Shown here piece after piece: positions 6,101 to 14,263 of a stretch of 41,828 bases of DNA. Under the pieces are notes generated by a model. That model had not been told where the DNA came from. It saw only the letters and a program-made list of their open reading frames with translations, and ran no database searches. Each line of letters begins with the position of its first letter. Position 1 is the stretch's first letter. Made by a program: the position numbers and the translations under genes. The stretch is from Candidatus Enterococcus ferrettii (GTDB lineage Bacteria; Bacillota; Bacilli; Lactobacillales; Enterococcaceae), in assembly GCF_017377655.1 (NCBI RefSeq), contig NZ_JAFREL010000032.1:1-41828 (forward strand), given 5' to 3'.

Positions 6101-7687
6101 ATGGAAAAGAAACGGTACAAAATGTACAAAAAAGGGAAGACTTGGTTAGTAGCGCCTATTGTATTTTTCGGGCTTCTAGGCGTTGGCGGTTTAGCGGTTC
6201 AGGAACAAACAGTTCATGCGGCAGAAGCAACAGTAGAAGAGCCAATTGTAGAAACACCGCCCGCTGGTGCAACAGAAATTATAGGCTCGCACGAAGGTGC
6301 TGGCGAAATAGTTACAGAGGACTCCAAGGAAACAGTTCTGCCAGAAACACCAGTAACAGAACAACCAACTGTAGAAACACCTGCTCCGGAGGAAACTACA
6401 GAGGAAGTACCAAAAAATGAACAAGAGATTCCTCAGACAGAGGACAAGAAGGAAGAAACGGTCGATCCTACTACTGTTGATGAATCGACTGAAAAAGCTC
6501 CAGATACTACTGTAGAAGAAAATGAAGTTCCTGTTGAGAAAGATAAAAGTGATACAGCGAATAAGCCATCAGAAAGTAAAGAAATTTCTGATAAAACGAC
6601 TGTAAACCCATCTACAAGCAACACGAAGCCGGCAGCAACTCCAGCAGTAAAAGCGGCAGCTCAAGCATCAGTGGTACCTAAGGCAACTCCGAAAGCCGAA
6701 GCGACAATTCCAATTTATCGAGTGTACAACCCGAACTCTGGCGAACATCTACATACGATGAATGGGAACGAAAAAGACTTTTTGGTAAGACTTGGCTGGC
6801 GTTATGAAGGTATTAGTATGCGTGTCCTTGGATCTGGTAGAGAATTGTTCCGAGTGTATAATCCGAATTCTGGTGAGCATTTCTTTACATTAAATGGAGC
6901 TGAACGAGATCAACTCAAATCAGTTGGCTGGCGTTATGAGGGGATTGCCTGGCATACACCTTGGTCGGGATTACCAATGTATCGAGTGTATAATCCTAAT
7001 ACAAGAGGTGCAGGCGCACATCATTACACAATGGATGCTAATGAACGAGATTCTTTAACTCGTGCTGGCTGGCGCTATGAAGGTATTTCTTGGCATACAC
7101 TAGGAGGGGCACAACCGATTGCTCCAGTGGAACGAATTTTATCCGTTCCATATGTCAGTCAATATGCTCCAGTGTTCAGTCCTTGGGGCTGTGCAGGTGC
7201 TGCAATGACTATGTTGCTACGATACAAAGGAGCCAATGTTGATTTGAAATATGTTCAGGATAATCTACCAATGTATCCAGGTGATAAAGGCGGGCAAAAA
7301 GGAAACGTATATACTGGTGCAGGTTTCGGCTGGGTAATCACGCCAGGATCATTAACAAATTATGCTAAACGATGGTATGGCAATGTATCTAATATTACTG
7401 GATCAACAACTCAATCAATTGTAGATCGAATTATAGGTGGCAATCCAGTGCTTTACTATGGTTATTCCTCTTATCAAAAGCAGGGAGACACTGTGCGCAA
7501 CCATTGTAAGGTAATTGCTGGGTATAAAGATAATAAATTTTTAGTGCTTGATCCTTTGTACTACAGCTCAGGTTCTGGAGCTGGAACAGGCGGAAAGAAT
7601 ATGGCATATGATCGTGGTGCGACAGCTTGGGTATCCATTACAGACTTTGTAAAAGAGTGGGACGGAAGAGCGATCGGTATTAAATAG
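6101..7687 (+). CDS. Secreted C39-like cysteine peptidase with DUF5648 repeats
   Basis: A 528-aa exported protein. The N-terminus carries a KxYKxGKxW signal motif (KMYKKGKTW, residues 7-15) and a hydrophobic core, with cleavage near VHAAE. Residues about 45-200 are a Pro/Thr/Glu-rich low-complexity stalk. Three DUF5648-type repeats follow at about 204, 249 and 293 (YRVYNPNSGEH ... LGWRYEGI), probably wall- or glycan-binding. The C-terminal domain (340-528) is C39-like, with the apparent triad Cys364 (WGCAGA), His468 (RNHCK) and Asp484 (LDPLYY). No ATP transporter or membrane domain is attached, so it acts outside the cell, perhaps on wall peptide or surface proteins. GGAGGAG precedes the ATG; it is first of the surface operon. 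Confidence 0.8.
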   Translation: MEKKRYKMYKKGKTWLVAPIVFFGLLGVGGLAVQEQTVHAAEATVEEPIVETPPAGATEIIGSHEGAGEIVTEDSKETVLPETPVTEQPTVETPAPEETTEEVPKNEQEIPQTEDKKEETVDPTTVDESTEKAPDTTVEENEVPVEKDKSDTANKPSESKEISDKTTVNPSTSNTKPAATPAVKAAAQASVVPKATPKAEATIPIYRVYNPNSGEHLHTMNGNEKDFLVRLGWRYEGISMRVLGSGRELFRVYNPNSGEHFFTLNGAERDQLKSVGWRYEGIAWHTPWSGLPMYRVYNPNTRGAGAHHYTMDANERDSLTRAGWRYEGISWHTLGGAQPIAPVERILSVPYVSQYAPVFSPWGCAGAAMTMLLRYKGANVDLKYVQDNLPMYPGDKGGQKGNVYTGAGFGWVITPGSLTNYAKRWYGNVSNITGSTTQSIVDRIIGGNPVLYYGYSSYQKQGDTVRNHCKVIAGYKDNKFLVLDPLYYSSGSGAGTGGKNMAYDRGATAWVSITDFVKEWDGRAIGIK

Positions 7688-7703
7688 AAAAGGAGAAAAT
7701 GAA

Positions 7704-8429
7704 ATGAAAAAATTGAGATTAGGTAAAATAATTTTTGGTTTGGCAGCGACAGCAGTTGTAAGTGGTGCAGCGTTAGTAAGCGCAGAGGGAGCAGATGCAG
7801 CAACTCTTTACCGGGCCTACAACCCGAATACTGGAGAGCATTTATACACCACGAATGGGAATGAGATTCCCTCTGTTGTGTCAGCTGGCTGGAAGAACGA
7901 AGGGAACGCTTGGGAAGTTCCATCAAAAGGAACACCGATTTACAGAATGTTTAACCCCAATAACGGAGGGGATCACCATTATACCCCGAATCAAGCAGAA
8001 GTAGATATGTTAAAAGCTGCTGGATGGCGTTATGAAGGCGTTGCGTGGCAATCTGGCGGTAGCATTCCAGTACATCGATTGTATAATCCAAATGCCAAGA
8101 CGGGAACCCACCATTTCACGATTGATGCAAACGAAAAAGATGCTTTAGTCAAAGCGGGCTGGAGGTATGAGGGAGTGACCATGTACAGTGGTGGAGATCA
8201 ACCAACTAATCCTACGAAACCAACCGAGCCGACAAAACCAAAAGAACCAACGATTGTTAGTGGTTGGGTAGGAAACACTGGCAAAATCTTTAATACTATT
8301 GAAGAAGCTGATCAATTTGGTGATGACAATTGTGCACCTATTGGTAGCAAGTATAATAGATATGTAGTTATTCATATCAACTATTCCGATGGAAGTAAGA
8401 AGTACTCAGTTTCACTATATAATGATTAA
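7704..8429 (+). CDS. Secreted DUF5648-repeat protein
   Basis: A 241-aa exported protein 16 bp after the C39 peptidase gene, with AAAAGGAG before its ATG. The signal peptide is about 30-33 residues (ending GADAA). Three repeats follow (LYRAYNPNTGEHLYT, IYRMFNPNNGGDHHYT, VHRLYNPNAKTGTHHFT, each ending GW..EG), matching those of the upstream peptidase; a PTKPTEPTKP linker joins a C-terminal segment of about 60 residues with no recognised fold. It may share a ligand with the upstream enzyme, for example a wall polymer. There is no LPxTG anchor, so retention would depend on the repeats. A perfect terminator follows. Confidence 0.75.
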   Translation: MKKLRLGKIIFGLAATAVVSGAALVSAEGADAATLYRAYNPNTGEHLYTTNGNEIPSVVSAGWKNEGNAWEVPSKGTPIYRMFNPNNGGDHHYTPNQAEVDMLKAAGWRYEGVAWQSGGSIPVHRLYNPNAKTGTHHFTIDANEKDALVKAGWRYEGVTMYSGGDQPTNPTKPTEPTKPKEPTIVSGWVGNTGKIFNTIEEADQFGDDNCAPIGSKYNRYVVIHINYSDGSKKYSVSLYND

Positions 8430-8448
8430 TATTGTGTCTCAAATATTA

Positions 8449-8479
8449 AGAGCAGATCAATTGATCTGCTCTTTTTTTA
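8449..8479 (+). terminator. Intrinsic terminator after the DUF5648 protein
   Basis: AGAGCAGATCAATTGATCTGCTCT is a perfect 24-bp palindrome followed by seven T. It separates the two repeat proteins from the large adhesin gene. Confidence 0.85.
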
Positions 8480-8498
8480 TTGCAAGGGAGGGGTTTGT

Positions 8499-8528
8499 AT
8501 GTACAGCATTTGTATACGTTCACCATAA
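8499..8528 (+). CDS. Possible leader peptide (MYSICIRSP)
   Basis: A nine-codon frame with a strong GGGAGGGG (8486-8493) five bases before its ATG, placed between two terminators and upstream of the adhesin gene. This layout is that of an attenuator leader, though no codon bias points to a particular amino acid. A promoter between the first terminator and this frame is not visible, so it would be translated mainly on read-through transcripts. It could be chance. Confidence 0.3.
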   Translation: MYSICIRSP

Positions 8529-8553
8529 CAAAAGATAGATTAATTAAGAGAAT

Positions 8554-8580
8554 GGGCAAGCTATTAGCTTGTCCTTTTTT
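8554..8580 (+). terminator. Terminator/attenuator 25 bp before the adhesin start
   Basis: GGGCAAGCT and AGCTTGTCC form a 9-bp stem with one G-T pair and a 3-base loop, followed by six T. It lies in what must be the 5' leader of the adhesin mRNA, so transcripts reaching the gene have to pass it. Confidence 0.7.
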
Positions 8581-8604
8581 AATAAATTCAAAAGGAGAGA
8601 AAGC

Positions 8605-11600
8605 ATGAATAAACTGAAGAAGATTATGGTGTCGTTGATGTTGCTTTTTACTTTGAGTGGGCAAATTGCAGCGCCTGTTCAAGCAGTTTCAACAATGGAA
8701 AAGACGGAAGTTTCCCACAGTTCAGATAGCCAACAGGAAACTCAAAATTCTGAGCAAGCTCCGGAAACACAAAGCGCAGAGAGATCGAAAGAATTACCTA
8801 AGAAAGAATCTAGTAAAGAGGATAATCAAGAAACGGGTGAAAGTCAAAATTCTAATGATAGTCCAAATTTAGAAGAACCTGAAAAAGTAGAAGCACAGAA
8901 TGATGTGAACGAACAACTGGCTAGTGTTTTAAAAGAGTACGGCTACTATATGACTACTGATGGTAGATTTTTGTCATCAACGGCTGAAAGTGTACGTGAT
9001 AACTGGACTGAGTTTTTAGAAAAAGTTCAAGGCTTACGGTCAGAAAACCAACTAGCTAGACAAGCTCTATCTATTGTTTCTTTTGCTGGAACAACAGTTT
9101 ATGTAGATCAAAATTATTCCATTCCAACAGCATCATGGGATTATTCTAATGGAATTCATGATCAAGGGTATTATGCTAAGCGTGATGCAAACGGAGGGAT
9201 GTTATGGTGCGTAGCTCCTGGCAACCCTTTAAACTTTGGACCGAACGATGGTTTTACACCGGAAGAACGAAATCAACAAAACTTAGTGATTGCTAGTCTA
9301 ATTGCATATTGGGGATATGAAACCCAACCCTCAGTAGAGAATGCTTTCTATACTGAGCGTCATATTCAGAATATGGGTGCTGGAGTAGAATCAGGAAATA
9401 TTCAAGATCCGTCAGGTAGAGTCAGCCAGGCTGGGTTTAATGCTTGGATACAAGAAACAAATCGTAAGATTAACTCTTATTTAGTTAAACCAAGTTTTGA
9501 TAGTAAAAGTTATACAATGAAAAAAGGGGAAACGCTTCGAGTTGATGATACAAATAGTTCTTTATGGGCTTATAAAGTTGCTGCTAACAATACTAATATG
9601 GACGTTTCCATTGATGGAAATACTCTTGTAATTAAAGCTACAGGGGATGTCAATGATGGAACTGTTAGACTAAAATATAATATTTCTCCGTCTTATGAAG
9701 GAGCTTCATTAATTTATCGCCATCCGTACTCGCAAGAGGTATTAAAAGCAGGCATTAAAGATCCTAATTATACTGACGTAAATGTTAATGTGCAAAAAGA
9801 AGGAAAAATCAAGATCAAAAAGGTTGATGATACTAATAAAAATCTTGAAGGAGCTGAGTTCAAGCTTACAATAGATGGTAAAACAAGCGTTGTTAAAACT
9901 AATGCCAATGGGGAATTAGAAACGCCAAATTATAATGTTGGTACAACGGGAACTTATGAAGAAACGAAAGCTCTACCTGGTCATTATTTAGACTCGTCAA
10001 CTTCAAAAGGATCATTTACAATCAAAGAAGGAACAACAACGATTAAAGTAACCAATCCACGCTATGCAAACCTGACTCTGATCAAGAAAAATGATGCAGG
10101 CGTCAACATGGAAGGCGTAACCTTCAAGTTGATGTATGATGGAAAGACAGAAACCGTAAAAACCAACAAAGACGGTCAAATCAAAGTCGTGAACACCTTA
10201 AAAGCTGGTACTAAAGTAGATTGGGAAGAAACAGCTACGATTGCTGGTCATTATATCGATCCAGCAACCGCTAAAGGCTCGATTACGGTTAAATCAGGTG
10301 AAAACACTATCAATGTGAAAAACCCACGCTATGCTGATCTAGTGTTGCATAAGGTCAATGACAAAGGCGAAGACATGGAAGGTGTGGTCTTCAAATTTAA
10401 AGTCGGTGATCAGGAATTTGAAAAGACAACGGACGGCAAAGGAAACATTGCCTTTAAAAATGAATTCAAATCGGGATCAGTTGTTGAGTACGAAGAAATT
10501 AAGACACTCAAAGGACACTACATTGATCCAGCAACAGCTAAAGGATCGATCACTGTCAAATCAGGGGATAATGCAATCGAAGTGAAAAACCCTTGTTTAG
10601 ACTTCCTTATTTCTTCTCAGGCAACCAACAAAGATGGCGCTAAATTTGTGAACCCAGCCAAAGGTCAAGACTTAAAAGACGAAGTAAAAATTGAAGCTAA
10701 AAGTGCACCAGTAGGCGCTAAACTACGATTAACGTCTAATTTTGTTGAATTTGGCACAGGAAAAGCCCTATCTGAACAGGATATGAAGACGGTTGAAGAA
10801 TTTGAGATCCCAGAAGGACATTCAACGTTTGTTCATACGATCAATAATGAATTTGATGCAACTAACTTAAATGGTAAAAAAGGCGTGTATACACAAATTC
10901 TTGACTACTTCAATCCTTCTACCAACGAATGGGAAGAAGTCGCACGAGCAGATGATGTAAACGACGAAAATGAAGCGATTCAAATTGTAGAGCCGAAAGT
11001 CAAAACGAAACTCTTCTTCTACGATCACAAAGAAAACGAAGTAAAATTGACCGATCCACTTTCTAAAGTGAAAGGGTATGATTTAGTAGAGTATGAAAAC
11101 CTAATTTCAGGGGAGACATACACCTTTGACTTAACGATGATGGTTCCAAGTGGTGAAAAATTTGTTGATCCATTAGGTAAAGAAGTAAAAGGTCAAATCG
11201 TTATTGTTGCTGGAGTAGATGGAGAAATCACATCAACAATGGATGCACAAGAATACTACAACAAAAAAGCAAAAGAAGATGCGGATAAGGACACTGACAA
11301 GGAAGGCGAGAAAGACACCGACAAAGAAGTACCAAAAGAAACTGACCAGAAAGACAACAAAGAAGCAGATAAGACACCGGACAAAGACACTGGAAAAGAT
11401 ACAGATAAGGAAGGGCAAGAACCGCAAGAGGTTCAAACTGACTTTTCTGACGTCAAGCCAGTTACTTTAGTTAACGGATCTGTGAAGGTTCCTTTTGAAA
11501 TTAATCTATCTGAAATGGCTGGGAAAGCAGTTGTCGCATATGAAGTATTATCAACGAATGATACACCAGTTACTGATCATAAAGACCCTAACAACAAAGA

Positions 11601-12159
11601 CCAAACGGGTCACATTCGGAATCCCAAGCTGAACACAAAAGCTCTTGTGAATGGTAAAAAAGAAATTACCGAAGATGGTAAACTTGTCCTAGAAGATGAA
11701 GTAGAATATTTTGATTTGACCCCAGGTGTTGAATACGAACAAGACCTTGTATGGATGGTTAAAAATACCGGTGAAGCTCTGAAACTGAAAGAAAAAGAGG
11801 TTACCGGAACAATCAAATTTACACCAGAAAATGAAAGTGGCAAAGTTACCGTTAAAGTAGAAATTAACGGAAATGATTTATTTGAAAAATACGGTGATTT
11901 GGTTGATTTAGTTGCTTTTGAAACAACTAAACGTGACGGTGAAGTGATTACTGAGCATAAAAACATTAATGACATTGGTCAAACGGTCCGAATCATTAGA
12001 CCAGCAACACCAGTAGTACCAAAGACAGTAAAAACATTGCCGCAAACAGGAGGAACACTAGGCAACTCAGCAACTTGGATCTTCTTAGCTCTTGTCTTAG
12101 TGACAGGCGCTATTTTTGTTTTTATCGCAAAAAATAAAAATAAGGAAGAAAGCCAATAA
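8605..12159 (+). CDS. Large LPxTG adhesin with Cna-B and VaFE repeat domains
   Basis: A 1184-aa wall-anchored surface protein starting at ATG 8605 (AAAGGAGAG six bases upstream; a longer frame upstream lacks a ribosome site). Signal peptide about residues 1-28. A Ser/Glu/Gln-rich stretch runs to about 110. The region around Cys202 (LWCVAPGNP) and Gln255 (RHIQN) resembles a thioester domain, but the usual TQ.AIW motif is not evident. Three Cna-B/SpaA-type beta domains of about 88 residues cover 399-662; VaFE-type domains follow, with VVAYEVLS and LVAFETT, interrupted by a Lys/Asp-rich insert near 888-935. It ends in LPQTGG (1145-1150), a membrane segment and a charged tail. It is the likely mating or host adhesin, processed by the adjacent sortase. 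Confidence 0.85.
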   Translation: MNKLKKIMVSLMLLFTLSGQIAAPVQAVSTMEKTEVSHSSDSQQETQNSEQAPETQSAERSKELPKKESSKEDNQETGESQNSNDSPNLEEPEKVEAQNDVNEQLASVLKEYGYYMTTDGRFLSSTAESVRDNWTEFLEKVQGLRSENQLARQALSIVSFAGTTVYVDQNYSIPTASWDYSNGIHDQGYYAKRDANGGMLWCVAPGNPLNFGPNDGFTPEERNQQNLVIASLIAYWGYETQPSVENAFYTERHIQNMGAGVESGNIQDPSGRVSQAGFNAWIQETNRKINSYLVKPSFDSKSYTMKKGETLRVDDTNSSLWAYKVAANNTNMDVSIDGNTLVIKATGDVNDGTVRLKYNISPSYEGASLIYRHPYSQEVLKAGIKDPNYTDVNVNVQKEGKIKIKKVDDTNKNLEGAEFKLTIDGKTSVVKTNANGELETPNYNVGTTGTYEETKALPGHYLDSSTSKGSFTIKEGTTTIKVTNPRYANLTLIKKNDAGVNMEGVTFKLMYDGKTETVKTNKDGQIKVVNTLKAGTKVDWEETATIAGHYIDPATAKGSITVKSGENTINVKNPRYADLVLHKVNDKGEDMEGVVFKFKVGDQEFEKTTDGKGNIAFKNEFKSGSVVEYEEIKTLKGHYIDPATAKGSITVKSGDNAIEVKNPCLDFLISSQATNKDGAKFVNPAKGQDLKDEVKIEAKSAPVGAKLRLTSNFVEFGTGKALSEQDMKTVEEFEIPEGHSTFVHTINNEFDATNLNGKKGVYTQILDYFNPSTNEWEEVARADDVNDENEAIQIVEPKVKTKLFFYDHKENEVKLTDPLSKVKGYDLVEYENLISGETYTFDLTMMVPSGEKFVDPLGKEVKGQIVIVAGVDGEITSTMDAQEYYNKKAKEDADKDTDKEGEKDTDKEVPKETDQKDNKEADKTPDKDTGKDTDKEGQEPQEVQTDFSDVKPVTLVNGSVKVPFEINLSEMAGKAVVAYEVLSTNDTPVTDHKDPNNKDQTGHIRNPKLNTKALVNGKKEITEDGKLVLEDEVEYFDLTPGVEYEQDLVWMVKNTGEALKLKEKEVTGTIKFTPENESGKVTVKVEINGNDLFEKYGDLVDLVAFETTKRDGEVITEHKNINDIGQTVRIIRPATPVVPKTVKTLPQTGGTLGNSATWIFLALVLVTGAIFVFIAKNKNKEESQ

Positions 12160-12172
12160 GCTTTTTTGATTT

Positions 12173-12205
12173 AAGCGTCCTTTAAAAAGGGCGCTTAATT
12201 CTTAT
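12173..12205 (+). terminator. Terminator between adhesin and sortase
   Basis: AAGCGTCCTTT/AAAGGGCGCTT form a stem with one wobble pair, followed by a weak T-rich tail. It may lower sortase expression relative to the adhesin. Confidence 0.6.
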
Positions 12206-12234
12206 GTGTCTAGTTGTTTTCAAAGGAGGTCGTC

Positions 12235-13218
12235 GTGAAAAAAATTGTTAAGGTATTGCCTGCGGTATGGCTGCTTTTAGGAATGCTGACGGCAGGAGCT
12301 GGTTTTTGTGGGTATCGTCTGTTGCTTAATGATCCAAGCGACACTCAACAACAGACACACCGAATATTAGAGCCAGCAGAGACAGACGAACAGCGCAACA
12401 AAAAAAATAAGCAAGCAACGTTTGATCCTAACGCTATTACACCCGTGACACCAGGTGATTACGCAGAAGCACAGCTGCATTATGAAACGATTGTTGATCA
12501 GTATGGCGTAGGAGCGATTTATATCCCTAGTGCTGAGCTTAAAACGAAGATTTTAGCAGGTTTATCGAATCAAAACTTAATGGTAGGCGTAGGTACCTAT
12601 CGAGAGAATCAAAAGTTAGGCGCAGGAAATTATGCCGTGTTTGCACACAACTTAGTCCAGGGTGGCGGAGCGTTGGGAAGATTATCCAATGCAGCAATGG
12701 ATTCTACTATCTATGCGACCGATTTTTCACGTATTTACGAATACAAGGTGATCCTTAATCAAGTGGTCGATCAGACAAGGGGAGATTTACTTGACGAGCC
12801 GACAGATTCACCCAAACCAGTGATCACTCTTATACGCTGCGAGGGCGGATTAAATACGACTAAGCGAGCAGCCGTACAAGGAGAATTTATCGGGATGTAT
12901 GCTGCTAAATATGCTGACAAATCAGTACAAGAAGGTTTAGGGATAATCCATCAGGTAACACCAGATGCAACAGAACGAGCGGCAGAGAATGGTTCAGAAG
13001 AACAAGAAACAAGTACCAAAACAACAGCGGATTTGAATCAGTCGTCTAAGCAGCCGCTTAATCGAACAAGATATAGCTGGCTGCAACGTGGTTGTATTCG
13101 TATGTTCCAGGTTATCTCTAACGATGATGTATTTTTAGTTGGAGTGATTACTTATGCGTTAGTTATGCTTTATTTGACCGCAATTAATATAAAAACAACG
13201 AAAAACGGAGGAAGCTAA
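12235..13218 (+). CDS. Sortase next to the adhesin gene
   Basis: A 327-aa transpeptidase that links LPxTG proteins to the wall. The start is GTG 12235 with AAAGGAGG upstream. An N-terminal membrane segment (about 3-27) is followed by the sortase barrel: His138 in YAVFAHN, Cys202 in TLIRCEGG and Arg211 in TTKRAA are the expected catalytic residues, with Arg where TLxTC normally has Thr. A second membrane segment near the C-terminus (about 300-320) gives the two-anchor layout seen in class C, pilin-type sortases. The position directly after the LPQTGG adhesin suggests that as its substrate; two other possible substrates lie in the window (LPKTGE at 27.8 kb, YPKTGD at 41.1 kb). Confidence 0.85.
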   Translation: MKKIVKVLPAVWLLLGMLTAGAGFCGYRLLLNDPSDTQQQTHRILEPAETDEQRNKKNKQATFDPNAITPVTPGDYAEAQLHYETIVDQYGVGAIYIPSAELKTKILAGLSNQNLMVGVGTYRENQKLGAGNYAVFAHNLVQGGGALGRLSNAAMDSTIYATDFSRIYEYKVILNQVVDQTRGDLLDEPTDSPKPVITLIRCEGGLNTTKRAAVQGEFIGMYAAKYADKSVQEGLGIIHQVTPDATERAAENGSEEQETSTKTTADLNQSSKQPLNRTRYSWLQRGCIRMFQVISNDDVFLVGVITYALVMLYLTAINIKTTKNGGS

Positions 13219-13220
13219 TC

Positions 13221-13373
13221 ATGGGAATTCTTTTGGCATTTGCGTGTGGGACATGGTTTGGTTTTGTAATAATGGCAATACTTGCTGCTGGAAAGATTGA
13301 TGATATGCAATCTGGCAGGGATAAAGTTCTAATTCAACCAGCCGATGAAGAGTTAAAAACGAGCATAGACTAA
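13221..13373 (+). CDS. Small membrane protein (DUF3789-like, 50 aa)
   Basis: A 50-aa protein whose ATG is 3 bp after the sortase stop, with CGGAGGAAGC overlapping the end of the sortase gene, so it is coupled to it. The first 25 residues are one membrane helix (LLAFACGTWFGFVIMAILAAGK) followed by a short polar tail. Length and the G..FG..IMA...AGK pattern resemble DUF3789, a small-protein family common in Firmicutes conjugative elements. Its role is unknown. Confidence 0.6.
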   Translation: MGILLAFACGTWFGFVIMAILAAGKIDDMQSGRDKVLIQPADEELKTSID

Positions 13374-13463
13374 TTCATTCTATCAAATTGTCTGTTTGCG
13401 AAGTTTTGTAGGAGCCTTTAAGGACACTAAAGTATAGAACACTAATTAGAAAGGAAAAAATAT

Positions 13464-13796
13464 ATGAGTATGGTTATAGCAGCCTATGATAGCGAACAAG
13501 TTCATACAGATTATATTGCGAGTATAGAGATTCCGTCATCTCATTTTGAAGAGATAGAATATTTTTTTAGTCTTATTAGCTTGAATAGAGACTTGGAAAA
13601 AAATAAAGCATTATTCTCTAAAGATGTGGTGGCTTTAGGCTTAGATTTATACGACGGTTTCCAGTCAAAAGAAAATATTTCTCTATTAGCAAGTAATTTA
13701 AGTTGTGACAATGAGTTTGACCAAAAAATTAAGAAATATTTAGAAGCGATTGTGATAGGAGCAGAAAGTGAATATCTTTTGTTTAGCTACAGCTAA
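13464..13796 (+). CDS. Hypothetical acidic protein
   Basis: A 110-aa protein with AGAAAGGAAA before the ATG. It is soluble, acidic and mostly helical (HFEEIEYFFSLISLNRDLEKN, DQKIKKYLEAIVIG). No known domain is seen. A frame continues in phase after its TAA for about 34 codons (to 13898), which may be a remnant of a longer ancestor. It lies between the sortase unit and the conjugation operon; function unknown. Confidence 0.5.
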   Translation: MSMVIAAYDSEQVHTDYIASIEIPSSHFEEIEYFFSLISLNRDLEKNKALFSKDVVALGLDLYDGFQSKENISLLASNLSCDNEFDQKIKKYLEAIVIGAESEYLLFSYS

Positions 13797-13914
13797 ATAA
13801 ATCTCTATCGGGGGGATCATAATCTAATTAAGATTATTGATCAGCAGCTGCCAGTTGAAGGAAGTATCGTGACATTAATTAACAAGAAAACATCTTCTTA
13901 AAGGAATGGTAATA

Positions 13915-14223
13915 ATGGATTTAATGGGTTATCTGGAACCGAAAATAATTTACTTGTTTGTTGCCAGTTTAGGTATCTTTGAGATCATATTGTTTGGAGC
14001 AATGAGTTTTTATGATTCATTGGCGGATAATAGTTTTTTAAAATGGTTAATTCCAGTGATAATACTTGCAGTACTTGCAATAGGATTAACGTTGCTACCG
14101 ATAGTTTTAAATCACAAGAATTGGCTGATTCTACTTTTGCCCATAATTATTTTACCAATTACTCTAACAATAGTCGTCGAGGTGATCAAAAAATATTCAA
14201 TAAAGAATAAAAGGCATAAGTGA
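13915..14223 (+). CDS. Hypothetical membrane protein (three helices)
   Basis: A 102-aa protein with three predicted membrane segments (about 10-30, 41-62 and 67-88) and a basic tail (KKYSIKNKRHK). I prefer ATG 13915, ten bases after AAAGGA, over ATG 13906, which almost touches the ribosome site. It just precedes the secreted cell-wall hydrolase that opens the conjugation operon. No family is recognised. Confidence 0.55.
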   Translation: MDLMGYLEPKIIYLFVASLGIFEIILFGAMSFYDSLADNSFLKWLIPVIILAVLAIGLTLLPIVLNHKNWLILLLPIIILPITLTIVVEVIKKYSIKNKRHK

Positions 14224-14263
14224 TTTCACTCATGCTAGTTAAAACAAGAAAGGACGAATGCAG

